From an uncultured Verrucomicrobiales bacterium (GTDB taxonomy: Bacteria > Verrucomicrobiota > Verrucomicrobiia > Limisphaerales > UBA1100), in assembly GCA_913042895.1 (NCBI GenBank), contig CAJWMQ010000004.1, positions 1 through 49,371 on the forward strand: DNA of 49,371 nt, in the 5' to 3' direction. The notes beneath the pieces are model-generated. The model worked only from the letters and a program-made list of their open reading frames with translations, ran no database searches and was not told the DNA's origin. Both the position numbers and the translations under genes were made by a program. This document shows positions 7,603 through 17,516 of the stretch, one piece after another; position 1 is the stretch's first letter, and each line of letters starts with the position of its first letter.

Positions 7603-9237
7603 ATGAGCGACAAACAATCCGACGGTCACGGTAATCTGACCTACTATATCATTGGCGCAATCGTAGCAGCGATTGGCGCAGGGTTCTTCATTCCTGAAAT
7701 TGCCGTCAAATTCAAGGTTGGTGGCGAAGTCTTTCTGAGCTTGCTCATGATGATGGTGGTGCCTTTGGTGATCTCCTCCGTGATGAGCGGTATTCTCGGT
7801 TTGGGAGATGTGCGTAAGCTCGGCAAACCAGGCGGCGTCGCGGTCGGGTATTACATGTGCACTACCGTGCTGGCTGTGACGGTGGGATTGATTGCCGTTA
7901 ATATCCTTAAGCCCGGGGTGAACAAGGAATTGGCTGCGGCTGAAGCGAAGTGGGAAAATGCAACTGGGGACGAAAAGGTAAAGGCCGAGGAGGAGCTCAA
8001 TGCCCTAAAGGCTAGTATCCAGAAAAATCTCGATGATTCTACTTCCAGTAATGAGGAAGCCGCTCATGCGGTTGAGGCGGAGAACAAGCGGAAGGACGCG
8101 GCCAAAAACGAAAAAGCGGCACAGGAGCGTAAACAAGAGGCACAGGCCGCTCTAGTCAAAGCTAAGGAGGCCTTGGCGAAAGATCCTGAGAATGAATCCT
8201 TGCAACAACAGGCCGTGGAGGCCGAGGCCAACAAGGATAGTGCTGACAAAGCTTACGCCAAGGCTGTGGCTCAACGTAAGGCGGTGGGGGAAGAGAAAAC
8301 GATCTGGGATATCCTGGAAAATATCCTTTTGATGTTGGTGACGGATAATTTGTTTCGTTCTGCGGCGGAAATGAGCCTGTTGCCGCTAATTGTCTTCAGT
8401 ATCATTTTTGCGGCGATGCTCACCACGATGGGCGATAAGGTTTTTGCCATCACACGCATGATCAACCAGGCGAACGCTGCGCTGATGTCTTTTGTGATGC
8501 TGTTGATGAACATCGCGCCGATTGGTATTTTCTGTCTCGTGGCATCCAAGTTTGGCGAGGCTAATCTAGACGGCAAGCTGGCCGAGATGGCCGGGCAACA
8601 GGGGTTTTACATTATCACCATTTTAGTGGGGCTCGGTTTTCACATGTTCGTTACGTTGTTTTTTGCCTACTGGTTTTTCACGCGCAAGAATCCGATCACG
8701 TTTTTCAAGAACATGTCGCAGGCTGTGTTGACGGCGTTCTCGACCGCAAGCTCTTCGGCCACGCTGCCTGTGACTATGGAGTGCGCGGTGGACAAGGCGG
8801 GAATCTCTGAAAAATCCACGAAATTTGTGCTGCCGTTGGGCGCTACGATCAATATGGATGGAACTGCATTGTATGAGGCAGCCGCTGCCATCTTTATTGC
8901 GCAGATTTATTTCCCGATTACAGGGCAGGAACTAACTATGCAGGCACAGCTGATTATCGCCGTGACTGCCACGTTGGCGGCTATTGGTGCCGCCGGAATT
9001 CCGGAGGCCGGATTGGTGACCATGTTGATTGTTCTCAATGCCGCCGGATTGCCTGTGGAAGCGATTGGCCTGATCCTGATGGTGGACTGGCTGCTGGATC
9101 GATTCCGGACGGCAGTGAACTGCTTCGGTGATTCCGTGGGAGCCGCCATCGTGGACGAGTACATGGAGGACAATGAAGCTGAGGTGGGGAATTCCGTGGA
9201 TTCAGGAGGTCTCGAGCCCGAAGGCGCTACCGCGTAA
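7603..9237 (+). CDS. Dicarboxylate/amino acid:cation symporter (SDF family) with coiled-coil insertion
   Basis: 544-residue secondary transporter of the GltP/DctA family. Core motifs are intact: the serine-rich hairpin TASSSATLPVTME, the NMDGT motif (NMDGTALYEAAAA), hairpin 2 (AIGAAGIPEAG) and DRFRTAVNCFGD. The Arg that pairs with the substrate side-chain carboxylate in GltPh is present, which suggests aspartate/glutamate or a dicarboxylate. Unusual: residues about 107-232, between helices 3 and 4, form a roughly 125-residue Ala/Glu/Lys-rich heptad-like segment absent from ordinary members. That loop is extracytoplasmic in the family, so a periplasmic coiled coil is predicted. The ATG at 7603 has a good SD. 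It converges on the DUF1501 gene with a 4-bp gap. Confidence 0.93.
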   Translation: MSDKQSDGHGNLTYYIIGAIVAAIGAGFFIPEIAVKFKVGGEVFLSLLMMMVVPLVISSVMSGILGLGDVRKLGKPGGVAVGYYMCTTVLAVTVGLIAVNILKPGVNKELAAAEAKWENATGDEKVKAEEELNALKASIQKNLDDSTSSNEEAAHAVEAENKRKDAAKNEKAAQERKQEAQAALVKAKEALAKDPENESLQQQAVEAEANKDSADKAYAKAVAQRKAVGEEKTIWDILENILLMLVTDNLFRSAAEMSLLPLIVFSIIFAAMLTTMGDKVFAITRMINQANAALMSFVMLLMNIAPIGIFCLVASKFGEANLDGKLAEMAGQQGFYIITILVGLGFHMFVTLFFAYWFFTRKNPITFFKNMSQAVLTAFSTASSSATLPVTMECAVDKAGISEKSTKFVLPLGATINMDGTALYEAAAAIFIAQIYFPITGQELTMQAQLIIAVTATLAAIGAAGIPEAGLVTMLIVLNAAGLPVEAIGLILMVDWLLDRFRTAVNCFGDSVGAAIVDEYMEDNEAEVGNSVDSGGLEPEGATA

Positions 9238-9241
9238 GGTC

Positions 9242-10708
9242 TTAGGCCACCAATTGCGGAATCACCTTGGCGCCTTCCACGCCGGTGAGGCGTTGATCCA
9301 GTCCGAGGAATCGGTAGGTGAGACGCTCGTGATCAATGCCCATCTGCTGTAGAAGCGTGGCGTTCAGGTCATTGATGTGCACGGGATCTTTCACGATGTT
9401 GTAGCTGTGATCATCGGTTTGCCCGTGTTCATAACCGGCCTTGAATCCGCCGCCGGCAACCCAAGTGGTGAAGCACCGGCTATGGTGGTCTCGTCCGTGA
9501 TTGGTCTCGGTTAGTTTCCCTTGTGAGTAGATCGTGCGGCCAAATTCTCCGCCACAAATGACTAGCGTCTCATCTAGCATTCCACGCTGCTTGAGATCTT
9601 TGATCAGGGCGGCAGCTGGTTGATCGATGTCCTTGCACTGTTTCGAGAATTTACCGGGTAATCCGCCGTGGTGATCCCATCCGCGGTGGAAGAGGTGGAT
9701 GAACGGTACGCCGCGCTCGGCCATGCGGCGGGCGAGGATGCAGTTTCGGGCAAAGGAGCCTGGGCGTTGGGCGTCCGGGCCGTATAGATCCGTGACGCTC
9801 TTAGATTCCCTGGTGATGTCCATTAAATCCGGCACGCTGGACTGCATGCGAAATGCCATCTCGTACTGAGAAATGCGCGTTTGAGTTTCGGGATCACCAA
9901 ATTCCTCAAACTGTTCCTGGTTGATTTTTGAAATCCCATCGAGCATGCGACGGCGTAAATCGCGGTCGATTCCTTCGGGGTCCTTGAGATAGAGCACCGG
10001 CTCCTTGCCGCTACGGAGGTTTACACCCTGATGTTTGCTGGGTAGGAAGCCGCTGCTCCACAAGCGCGAGTACAGGGCCTGATTTGACGCTCCGGAGCCG
10101 CGTGAGATCATTACAATATATGACGGTAGATTCTTGTTCGGGCTGCCCAAACCATAACTAATCCATGAGCCGAAGCTGGGTTTGCCGAGCTGCTGCGTGC
10201 CGGTGAGAATATAGGTGATGGCCGGGTCATGATTGATGGCCTCGGAGTGCATCGACTTAATGATGGTGATGTCATCGGCGACGTTGCCGATGTGCGGTAG
10301 GGTTTCATTCACCCACGTACCGTGCTGGCCCATGCGCTTGAATTCGAACATTGGAGCAACGCAAGGGAACGATTTTTGGCCGCTGGTCATGGTGGTCAGC
10401 CGTTGGCCGTTGCGGACGGATTCCGGAAGTTCTTCGCCATGGAAATCGCGCATTGCCGGTTTGTAATCGAACATGTCGATATGGCTTGGGCCGCCCGAGT
10501 TAAATAGCATAATGATGCGTTTGGCTTTGGGGGCAAAGTGGGGCACGCCGGGTAGGCCGCCGCGTGAGTTGGCCTTGGGGGCGGCGATCAGATCTGGTGC
10601 CATCAGTGAGCCAAGGGCGGCACCGCCAAGGCATTTGGCGGTGTTGAAGATTAGTTCGCGCCGGGTTTGGAGTAGGCCGTTTTGGTAAATGGGATCGTTG
10701 ATGTTCAT
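9242..10708 (-). CDS. DUF1501 domain-containing secreted protein
   Basis: 488 residues. The N-terminus carries a twin-arginine-like motif TRREL (R16, R17) followed by an Ala/Gly-rich hydrophobic stretch, so export by Tat is likely. The rest matches DUF1501 proteins, which resemble sulfatase/alkaline phosphatase-fold enzymes: [26 protein letters not shown] and [12 protein letters not shown] (metal-binding candidate residues). The biochemical role of the family is not established. It follows the PSD1 gene by 5 bp on the same strand, the usual arrangement in planctomycetes and verrucomicrobia, where the two are presumed to act together at the cell surface. Confidence 0.92.
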   Translation of the reverse strand: MNINDPIYQNGLLQTRRELIFNTAKCLGGAALGSLMAPDLIAAPKANSRGGLPGVPHFAPKAKRIIMLFNSGGPSHIDMFDYKPAMRDFHGEELPESVRNGQRLTTMTSGQKSFPCVAPMFEFKRMGQHGTWVNETLPHIGNVADDITIIKSMHSEAINHDPAITYILTGTQQLGKPSFGSWISYGLGSPNKNLPSYIVMISRGSGASNQALYSRLWSSGFLPSKHQGVNLRSGKEPVLYLKDPEGIDRDLRRRMLDGISKINQEQFEEFGDPETQTRISQYEMAFRMQSSVPDLMDITRESKSVTDLYGPDAQRPGSFARNCILARRMAERGVPFIHLFHRGWDHHGGLPGKFSKQCKDIDQPAAALIKDLKQRGMLDETLVICGGEFGRTIYSQGKLTETNHGRDHHSRCFTTWVAGGGFKAGYEHGQTDDHSYNIVKDPVHINDLNATLLQQMGIDHERLTYRFLGLDQRLTGVEGAKVIPQLVA

Positions 10709-10713
10709 GGCGG

Positions 10714-13700
10714 TTACAGTCGGGTGATCACTTCGTCGAGGTTCAGGAGCATGCTGGCCACTATCGTCCAGGCCGCGTGTTCGGCGTTATTGATGGTTTC
10801 GTCACGCTTGGATTCGCCTACAGCAATGAGCTTGTCAGCGGCTTCCGTGTTCTTCTTGAAATTCTCCAGTTCCTCGTTGTAAGCGGCCACGAGGATGTTT
10901 GCCACGATGGGCTTCGGTTGGCGGGCGGTCACGAGCCGATAGCCGTAAGTGACGCGTTCCTGCGCGCTTTGGCCGCCTTCTTTGATCATGCGCTGGGCGA
11001 GATTGCGGGCGGCCTCGGTGAACTGGGGATCGTTCAGGGTTACCAACGCCTGCAACGGCGTGTTGGTGCGCGGTCGTTCCACCATGCATTTCTCGCGTGT
11101 GGGCGCATCAAAAATTGTCATTGAAGGCGCGGGCGCAGAGCGTTTCCAGTAGGTGTACATACTCTTTCGGTAGAGGTTCTCACCGGTGTCTTGCCGGAAC
11201 CGGACATTGCCGCCGAGGCTCACCTCGTTCCAGAGGCCGGGAGGCTGGTAAGGCTTCACACCGGGGCCACCGGCTCGATCCACCAGCAAACCGCTGACGG
11301 CGAGGGCGTTGTCGCGCACAAACTCGCCCTGTAAACGAAAGCGCGGGCCGCGGGCGATCAGGTTATTTTCCGGGTCCCGATTGTAGAGCTCACGATTTAG
11401 TTTGGAGGATTGCCGGTAGGTGGCGCTCATGACGATTTGTTTGAAGGTGTGTTTTATATTCCAGTTGTTCTTTACGAAGTCCGTGGCCAACCAATCGAGC
11501 AGGGCAGGATGTGTAGGCCAGGCGCCTTGCGTGCCGAAATCGGAAACAGATTTTACAATGCCTTGGCCGAAGAGTAGGGACCAGTAACGGTTTACTGCCA
11601 CGCGCGCAGTAAGCGGATGATCGGGGCGTGTGAGCCATTGAGCCAAGCCAAGTCGATTGGCCGGGGAGCCCTCGGGCATGGGCGGCAGAAAAGCCGGTAC
11701 GCCGGGTTTGATCACTTCCTCCTTAAGTGGATGTTCATAATGACCGCGCTCCAGCACGAAAGTTTTACGCATGTTTCCAAGGTCGCCCATGATCATGGTA
11801 TTGACCTTGCTTTTGTTTGCTGCAGCGATCTCTGCTTCGGCAGCGCGTTTTTCGGCTAGGAGCTTTCGGTGGGGTTGATCGATGTTATTGAGATAATGGT
11901 TGAGCAACGTTTCCGTTTGCTTCGGGGAGCGTTTATCTGAAGCGATGGCGAGTAGGGGGGTAATGGGATTACTGCCGCTGACGGCGCTGATGTCAGCGAT
12001 AACCAATTCCCGGCCGTACAAGCGCACGTCGTCGATCTCAATGTTGTTGGCTTGCGCCGAATTGAAGCGGCGGCCAATTCGGAATTCTTTTGGCGTTTGA
12101 ATGGTGCCTGTTAGTCCGTCAGCTTCGATATTGTGTTCCTGTACTTTGCCGTTAATGTAGATTTTGGTGCCGGCGGCCTTGCCCTTACCGTCATAAGTGA
12201 CGAACACATGTGTCCACTTTTTGGCAGGCACTTTGGCTTTACTGACAACCTTAATCGCGTTGTCCTGCCATTTGGAAATGAGGTGTGTGCCCACAGAACC
12301 TTGCTGCAGCCATAGGTCGAATCCGCGGAAGGCATTCCCTTCATTCATTTTACTAAAGAGTGCGCCGTTGGCGTTACCGGCATCTGGTTTTACCCAGCAA
12401 CCGAAACTGAAGGGCTGATTCCATTCCGGCGGTTGTACGTCCTTTACGTTAATGAAGCCGTTGCCTTCCACGCGAAAGGCTTGGCCAGACTGGCCAGCGA
12501 CCGTGCGTCCGCCGCCTTCCCATTTGACCTCATTCTTCTCATTCACAAAGTCGGCGCCCTTGCGGTCCTTGAATTCATCGAGCGGAAAATGAGCCAGCAA
12601 TCCGGCTGGTTCATTTGGTTGGGCGTCCACGTTTTTTGCGGCTTCGACTGTCCATTTCTCGAACGCGGCCTGCACGCCTTTGCGGTAGGCGGCGATCTTT
12701 TCATTGGCAGCTTTCAGCTTGGCCTCGGCGGCTTGGCGCTTGGCTTGGCTTTCCTTGCTGATGACATCGACCATTGGCGGGGCGTTGCCGCCACGAGTTT
12801 GTTTGCCGCTGTCGGCGTTGTTATTGAAGAACGCAAAAAATTCGTAGTATTCTTTGTGCGATATGGGATCATACTTATGGCTGTGGCATTGAGCGCATTC
12901 GATGCTGAGACCGAGGAAGACATTGCCGGTGGTCTTCACACGATCGACCACGTATTCCACGCGGTATTCCTCCACGATCAAGCCGCCCTCATCGGTGGTC
13001 CCATGGTTGCGGTTGAAGCCGGTGGCGATTTTCTGATCCACCGTAGCATTGGGAATGAGATCGCCGGCGAGCTGTTCGGTGGCGAAATCCTTGAAGGATT
13101 TGTTGGTGTGATACGCGTTGATCACCCAATCGCGCCATGGCCACATGGTGCGTGGGCCGTCGGCGTGGTGCACGCTGCTGTCGCCATAACGTGCTACGTC
13201 CATCCAATGAAGGGTCATCCGTTCGGCGTACGACTTGGAAGCGAGTAGGCGGTCGACGATTTTTTCGTAAGCGTTCGGGCTCTTGTCATTCACGAACGCA
13301 TCCACTTCCGCTAAGGTCGGCGGCAGTCCGATGAGGTCAAAGGTTACCCGGCGAATGAGTAGCTCCCGTGTCGCTTCCGTTGTGGGCTCGAGGCCGTTGG
13401 CCTCGAGTTGTTTCAGGACAAAATGATCAATTGGGTTGTGACCCCATTTCAATTTGCCCTTATGCGGCGTTGGAGTTTTGGGGCTGATAAACGCCCAGTG
13501 CCCCTCGTATTTGGCGCCTTGTTCAATCCAGCGCTTGAAAAGAGCAATCTCTTTAGGCGTTAACGGTTTCTTGGCTTTGGCCGGCGGCATGAGCTCATCG
13601 CTGTCGGTGGAAATGATGCGCGCCCAGAATTCACTATCGGCGAGTTTGCCGGCCACGATGACGTTGGCTTTTGCTTCCGCTTCCACATCCAGACGCAGCT

Positions 13701-13869
13701 TGCCTTTACGGCGTTTTTCGTCAGGACCATGGCAGGTGAAACATTTGTTGGAAAGGACGGGTCGGATATCCCGATTGAACTGCACGGTCTCAGGCAGTTT
13801 TTCTTCGCTGAATAGCGGGAATTGAAGGGTTAGAATCCCCGCCAACAGCATGAAGCGCCAAATCATCAT
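10714..13869 (-). CDS. PSD1 and planctomycete cytochrome c domain protein with LamG insertion
   Basis: 1051-residue exported protein. It has a signal peptide ([14 protein letters not shown]), a planctomycete cytochrome c-type domain with one CFTCH haem site (C43, C46, H47) and MPPAK, a DUF1549 domain (about 165-370) ending in [12 protein letters not shown], a LamG/concanavalin-like domain (about 440-640, [11 protein letters not shown] to [11 protein letters not shown]), and DUF1553 (about 760-1010, [39 protein letters not shown]). Function unknown; carbohydrate binding and electron transfer are inferred from the domains. The ATG at 13869 is chosen because it begins the signal peptide; a TTG at 13956 would overlap rmuC. 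The DUF1501 gene follows. Confidence 0.92.
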   Translation of the reverse strand: MMIWRFMLLAGILTLQFPLFSEEKLPETVQFNRDIRPVLSNKCFTCHGPDEKRRKGKLRLDVEAEAKANVIVAGKLADSEFWARIISTDSDELMPPAKAKKPLTPKEIALFKRWIEQGAKYEGHWAFISPKTPTPHKGKLKWGHNPIDHFVLKQLEANGLEPTTEATRELLIRRVTFDLIGLPPTLAEVDAFVNDKSPNAYEKIVDRLLASKSYAERMTLHWMDVARYGDSSVHHADGPRTMWPWRDWVINAYHTNKSFKDFATEQLAGDLIPNATVDQKIATGFNRNHGTTDEGGLIVEEYRVEYVVDRVKTTGNVFLGLSIECAQCHSHKYDPISHKEYYEFFAFFNNNADSGKQTRGGNAPPMVDVISKESQAKRQAAEAKLKAANEKIAAYRKGVQAAFEKWTVEAAKNVDAQPNEPAGLLAHFPLDEFKDRKGADFVNEKNEVKWEGGGRTVAGQSGQAFRVEGNGFINVKDVQPPEWNQPFSFGCWVKPDAGNANGALFSKMNEGNAFRGFDLWLQQGSVGTHLISKWQDNAIKVVSKAKVPAKKWTHVFVTYDGKGKAAGTKIYINGKVQEHNIEADGLTGTIQTPKEFRIGRRFNSAQANNIEIDDVRLYGRELVIADISAVSGSNPITPLLAIASDKRSPKQTETLLNHYLNNIDQPHRKLLAEKRAAEAEIAAANKSKVNTMIMGDLGNMRKTFVLERGHYEHPLKEEVIKPGVPAFLPPMPEGSPANRLGLAQWLTRPDHPLTARVAVNRYWSLLFGQGIVKSVSDFGTQGAWPTHPALLDWLATDFVKNNWNIKHTFKQIVMSATYRQSSKLNRELYNRDPENNLIARGPRFRLQGEFVRDNALAVSGLLVDRAGGPGVKPYQPPGLWNEVSLGGNVRFRQDTGENLYRKSMYTYWKRSAPAPSMTIFDAPTREKCMVERPRTNTPLQALVTLNDPQFTEAARNLAQRMIKEGGQSAQERVTYGYRLVTARQPKPIVANILVAAYNEELENFKKNTEAADKLIAVGESKRDETINNAEHAAWTIVASMLLNLDEVITRL

Positions 13870-13878
13870 CGGATAAAG

Positions 13879-13907
13879 ACGATAGCAAATTTGCGCTATT
13901 CGAGCAA
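13879..13907 (-). promoter_or_regulatory. Extended -10 promoter for the PSD1 gene, nearly leaderless
   Basis: On the minus strand, TTGCTC (13907-13902) is followed after 17 bp by TATCGT (13884-13879), which is preceded by TGC, an extended -10. The start ATG at 13869 comes only 9 nt after the -10 box and no SD is present. Confidence 0.45.
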
Positions 13908-13915
13908 ATCTGAGG

Positions 13916-15016
13916 TTATTCGGAATCTTCGGTTTCCAGCGTGGCTGAATCCTCAAGGTTTAGCCCGATAATTTTTTCCATCGGCCGTTCCAGCGCTTTG
14001 GTGCGGGTGCTGTTGAGATCATCGAAATGTTTCTGGGTGGTGGCCAACGATTTGCCTACCGACTCGACCTTCTCGTTGTACTTAACCCATTGCTCACTGA
14101 ATTTCTGAACCAACTGCTGCAGGTCACCGGCGCGTTGTTCCACGGCAAAGCTGGCTACGGACTGGCGGATGAGCGACAGGATGGCGTAAAGCGTAAGCGG
14201 AGAGCAAAGCACGATGCGCTTTTCCAGCGCGAAATCCATCAGCTCGTGGTCTTCCTGGTTGATGAAACTGTAAATGCTTTCGTTCGGGATGAAGAGCAGC
14301 ACGTAATCCACCGTACCGCCGGCGGGATCAATATAGGACCGGCCGCTTACTGCCTTAACATGGCCGCGGATGTCGGTGAGGAACTGCTTCTTCTCGGTAG
14401 CACGCGTGGGCTCGTCTTCAGCCGAGAGAAATTGTTCGTAATGGGTGATCGGAAATTTCACGTCCATGTTCAGGCGTTTACCTTTGGGGAGGTGAAATGT
14501 GAAGTCCGGCCGGTCGCTGCCTTCAGTGGTTTGTTTGTCGTAATTTTTCCCCTCCAACATACCAAGCAGATTGAGGATATCTTCAACCATCCGTTCGCCC
14601 CATTGGCCGCGGGCTTGACTACTGGAAAGAATTTGACGCAGTTGATTGGTGGTCTCGGTCAGATTTTCAATGCGCTTGGTGGAACTCTCCACCTGGCCAT
14701 GCAACCGGGCGGTGCCTTGGTTGAGCTGCAGGATCGAGGTGGTGATGTTTTGCAGGCTGGTGTCGATCAGTTCCTTTTTCTGGTTTAACTGCTCGCCCGA
14801 ATGCTTCTCTAATTTCTGGAATTCACCGCGAGCCAGCTCCAGGAACTGCGATTGGTTTTCGGTCAGCGCCTGACGGGAAAGATTGCCGAAAGCGGCCTCG
14901 AGTTCCTCTTCCGAACGCCGCCGATCCTCCAGCTCGCGCTGTTTCATCTGCCAAACGACAAATCCGCCCACGACAAAGCCGCCGACAAACAAAATGATGG
15001 GCAAGGCCACCTCCAT
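13916..15016 (-). CDS. rmuC: DNA recombination protein RmuC
   Basis: 366 residues. An N-terminal membrane helix (about residues 5-22) is followed by a long coiled coil (about 25-135) and the PD-(D/E)XK nuclease-like RmuC core (ARGQWGERMVEDIL, DRPDFTFHLP, LNMDVKFPI, DYVLLFIPNESIY, ALEKRIVLCSPLTLYAIL). In E. coli RmuC limits rearrangements at inverted repeats; the mechanism is not fully known. The ATG at 15016 gives a natural membrane-helix start; a TTG at 15022 adds two residues. No SD is visible. It lies 46 bp upstream of the PSD1 gene on the same strand, but the promoter-like site at 13879-13907 suggests PSD1 can be expressed separately. Confidence 0.93.
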   Translation of the reverse strand: MEVALPIILFVGGFVVGGFVVWQMKQRELEDRRRSEEELEAAFGNLSRQALTENQSQFLELARGEFQKLEKHSGEQLNQKKELIDTSLQNITTSILQLNQGTARLHGQVESSTKRIENLTETTNQLRQILSSSQARGQWGERMVEDILNLLGMLEGKNYDKQTTEGSDRPDFTFHLPKGKRLNMDVKFPITHYEQFLSAEDEPTRATEKKQFLTDIRGHVKAVSGRSYIDPAGGTVDYVLLFIPNESIYSFINQEDHELMDFALEKRIVLCSPLTLYAILSLIRQSVASFAVEQRAGDLQQLVQKFSEQWVKYNEKVESVGKSLATTQKHFDDLNSTRTKALERPMEKIIGLNLEDSATLETEDSE

Positions 15017-15360
15017 GCCCAAGAATCAAACGGAGGCTATCAAAAGGCAAGTGAAATGGCTTATCTAATTGCATGGTCCGATGGGGGAGGGGTTTGAGGC
15101 CCAGTTACGTTGGTTCAAAAGTGATCCTCATGTTTATGTCGGCCACATATGCAACTGAAACAATTTCTCCGGTAATGCCATCGTCGCATCAATGTAGTTT
15201 CCATTGAGAAGTAGGCGTTTACCGTAAACTCTATCGGATAAACTGACTAACTTGAGACATTCACTCGCAACGCTTCGCTGGTCGTGATCCACGACTGGAT
15301 GGCACAGCATTGGCTTTGACTCGGGGGAGCGAAATGACTATGTTCACCGCCGACCCGGCC
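15017..15360. other. Intergenic region between rmuC and tRNA-Ser
   Basis: 344 bp without a convincing gene. It holds the tRNA-Ser promoter (15316-15344) and two short perfect inverted repeats: GTTTAC-c-GTAAAC (15217-15229) and GTCGTG-atc-CACGAC (15281-15295). Both sit 30-130 bp upstream of the promoter and could be operators. Nothing else is recognisable on either strand. Confidence 0.5.
15316..15344 (+). promoter_or_regulatory. Sigma70-type promoter for tRNA-Ser and the downstream kinase operon
   Basis: TTGACT (15316-15321), a 17-bp spacer and TATGTT (15339-15344). The tRNA begins 16 nt after the -10 box. No other promoter is visible before the kinase gene that starts 8 nt after the tRNA, so this one probably serves both. 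Confidence 0.6.
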
Positions 15361-15456
<96 letters not shown>

Positions 15457-15462
15457 CTTCCT

Positions 15463-17028
15463 ATGTCTGATGCTCCGCTCAAGGTGCTGTTGGCCCGTTC
15501 GGATGGGCTGGTGATTGCCGATTACCTGTTGGGGGAAGGTATTTATGTGATCGGCTCAGGCGCCGGGGCGCAATTAAAAGTGGACACAGCCGCGGAGTTG
15601 CATGCCCGCCTCGAGGTGAGCGAGGCGGGGTTTTTCATTGAAGACACTTCCGGGTCAGGCGGCGGGACCTTTCTTGATGGGGCCGCCGTGCTCGGGCGAG
15701 TGCGGGTTTATCCGGGGCAAACTATTCAGGCCGGAGATTGCTGGATCCAGCTTCAGTCGAATCAACCGGAATCGGGTTCATCACAGATTCTCGCCGCCCG
15801 TTACAAGCTGGTAAAGCAACTCGGTCGTGGCGGTCGCGGTGAAGTGTGGTTGGCTGTGGATGAACAGACCGGTGATGAGCTGGCCATTAAGCGGTTGCCC
15901 GCTGAACTGGCCGGCGATACGGCCGCCCTGAGTGATCTCACAAGGGAAGTGCAAAAGAGCCGCAACCTGGATCACCCCAACATCATCCGCATTCACGAAC
16001 TGGTGCAACCCGAGGGTGAGCCAGCTTTTGTAACGTTAGAATATGTGGACGGACAAGACCTCGCTTCGCTTCGTTTGCAGCAGCCCGGCCATTTGTTTGC
16101 ATGGGAAAATTTGCGGCCCTTGATGACGCAGCTTTGCGATGCCCTTGAGTATGCGCATCAACATAAGATTGTGCATCGCGACCTCAAGCCCGCCAACATG
16201 TTGGTGGATCGGCACGGCAATTTGAAGTTGGCGGATTTCGGGATCGCCGCGACTATGGCCGAAAGCTTGAGTCGATCCTCCATGCAGGGCAGCGTGAGTG
16301 GTACGTCTGTCTACATGAGCCCGCAACAAATGCGGGGTGAACTACCACGAGCCAGTGATGACCTGTATGCATTAGGCTCCACCTTTTACGAGTTACTCAC
16401 CAGCCGTACGCCCTTTTACAGTGGCGATATTACTTATCAGGTGCTCAATGAAATGCCTAAGTCGCTCGCGGATCGTGTCCAGGAATTGGGTCTGCAAAAT
16501 CAAGTGCCTGATGCGGTATGCGCCATGATCATGGCGTGTCTGGCTAAGGATCCGGCGCATCGTCCACCTAGCGCGGTGGCGGTTGAGGAATGGATTTCCA
16601 GCGGCGCGATTGAAATGCCACCGGTTACGGCTCCGCCCACACTGCCGTCGATACCCGCGACACTAGGACATGCACCATCGGATTTACCGCCTCCTCCCGT
16701 AGCGGTGCCGGCACCAGCATCGCCACCCACGGTTCATCAACGGGTTGCTGCTGGATGGGCCGGAATCGAAACGCGCGATAATCCCTGGTATCAAGGGTTT
16801 ATGGCCGTGGCGGCTTTGTTTGCGTTGCTGCTCGTGGTGGGTTTAAAAGGTGCTCCTCGGCAGGAGATTGTTCCCAGCGTTGTGAAGATTCTTATTCTGT
16901 GGGCGATTCTGTCGGCAATCGGGACATATTTATTGAAGCCCAAGCGATTTTTCTGCAGTGAGTGTGGTGGAAAGCTTGAAAACGATAAACCGGTTCCTTG
17001 TCCGCATTGTGGTGTGGCACTCAGCTGA
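15463..17028 (+). CDS. FHA domain - Ser/Thr kinase - transmembrane - zinc ribbon protein
   Basis: 521 residues. An FHA-like domain (about 5-97) is followed by a canonical kinase domain (about 114-380: glycine loop GRGGRGEV, AIK with K143, HRDLKPANM with D240, DFG 258-260). Then come a Pro/Ala-rich linker (385-425), a hydrophobic region with two probable membrane helices (about 445-492) and a C-terminal zinc ribbon (CSEC ... CPHC, 498-516). The FHA domain has GS where the phosphothreonine-contacting GR normally lies, and GGT in place of NGT. The ATG at 15463 is 8 nt after the tRNA CCA end and has no SD. It heads an operon with a lipoprotein and an MFS transporter. Kinase activity is likely; the substrate is unknown. 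Confidence 0.92.
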   Translation: MSDAPLKVLLARSDGLVIADYLLGEGIYVIGSGAGAQLKVDTAAELHARLEVSEAGFFIEDTSGSGGGTFLDGAAVLGRVRVYPGQTIQAGDCWIQLQSNQPESGSSQILAARYKLVKQLGRGGRGEVWLAVDEQTGDELAIKRLPAELAGDTAALSDLTREVQKSRNLDHPNIIRIHELVQPEGEPAFVTLEYVDGQDLASLRLQQPGHLFAWENLRPLMTQLCDALEYAHQHKIVHRDLKPANMLVDRHGNLKLADFGIAATMAESLSRSSMQGSVSGTSVYMSPQQMRGELPRASDDLYALGSTFYELLTSRTPFYSGDITYQVLNEMPKSLADRVQELGLQNQVPDAVCAMIMACLAKDPAHRPPSAVAVEEWISSGAIEMPPVTAPPTLPSIPATLGHAPSDLPPPPVAVPAPASPPTVHQRVAAGWAGIETRDNPWYQGFMAVAALFALLLVVGLKGAPRQEIVPSVVKILILWAILSAIGTYLLKPKRFFCSECGGKLENDKPVPCPHCGVALS

Positions 17029-17066
17029 ATGTTGCCAGCGTACGGCCGCTCCACTAGATTTCCTTG

Positions 17067-17516
17067 ATGCAAGCGCGCATAATTTTCCTAGCCTGTATAA
17101 CGTTGTTCATCGCAGCAGGCTGTTCCTCATTTGATCGCGACTGGAAACAAGCTTCCAGTCAGGATTTTAACGGCATGGAGGGTCGCTGGATTGGTCGATG
17201 GCACAGCGATTATAATCAGCACAATGGAGTTTTACGCTGTCTCTTGATGAAAAAGGAAGACAGCACCTATTTCACACGGTTCCACGCCAAATATAAATGG
17301 GGACTGCTGACGATTAGTTATCCGTACGACATGGACATGACCATTACGCAAAATGGCGCCAAATATAAATTCACCGGCGAGGCTGACCTCGGCAAGCTCG
17401 CCGGTGGGGTTTATCAATACGATGGCGCCGGAACGACCAATCGAATCGATATCAACTACCGCGCCGATAAGGATCACGGCACCTTCAAGCTCGAACGCCC
17501 TGAGGACTCTGAATAA
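17067..17516 (+). CDS. Hypothetical lipoprotein
   Basis: 149 residues. A lipoprotein signal peptide ends in FIAAGC with Cys19 as the lipidated residue, followed by CSSFD. The mature part (about 130 residues) is rich in aromatic residues and alternating beta-strand patterns (GRWIGRWHSDY, YFTRFHAKYKWG, YKFTGEADL, GVYQYDGAG), which suggests a small beta-barrel such as a calycin-like fold. I do not recognise the family. The ATG at 17067 is preferred over the TTG at 17064. The TAA stop overlaps the MFS transporter ATG (TAATG), so the three genes from the kinase onward are one operon. A role linked to the transporter is inferred from coupling only. Confidence 0.8.
   Translation: MQARIIFLACITLFIAAGCSSFDRDWKQASSQDFNGMEGRWIGRWHSDYNQHNGVLRCLLMKKEDSTYFTRFHAKYKWGLLTISYPYDMDMTITQNGAKYKFTGEADLGKLAGGVYQYDGAGTTNRIDINYRADKDHGTFKLERPEDSE

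Noticed and set aside
7918-8298. Symporter insertion as an assembly artefact or gene fusion
   Set aside because: The frame is continuous, codon use matches the flanks and the insertion sits precisely in a surface loop.
12433-13248. Open frame of 271 codons on the plus strand opposite the PSD1 gene
   Set aside because: Composition is a mirror of the real gene; no start signal and no family features.
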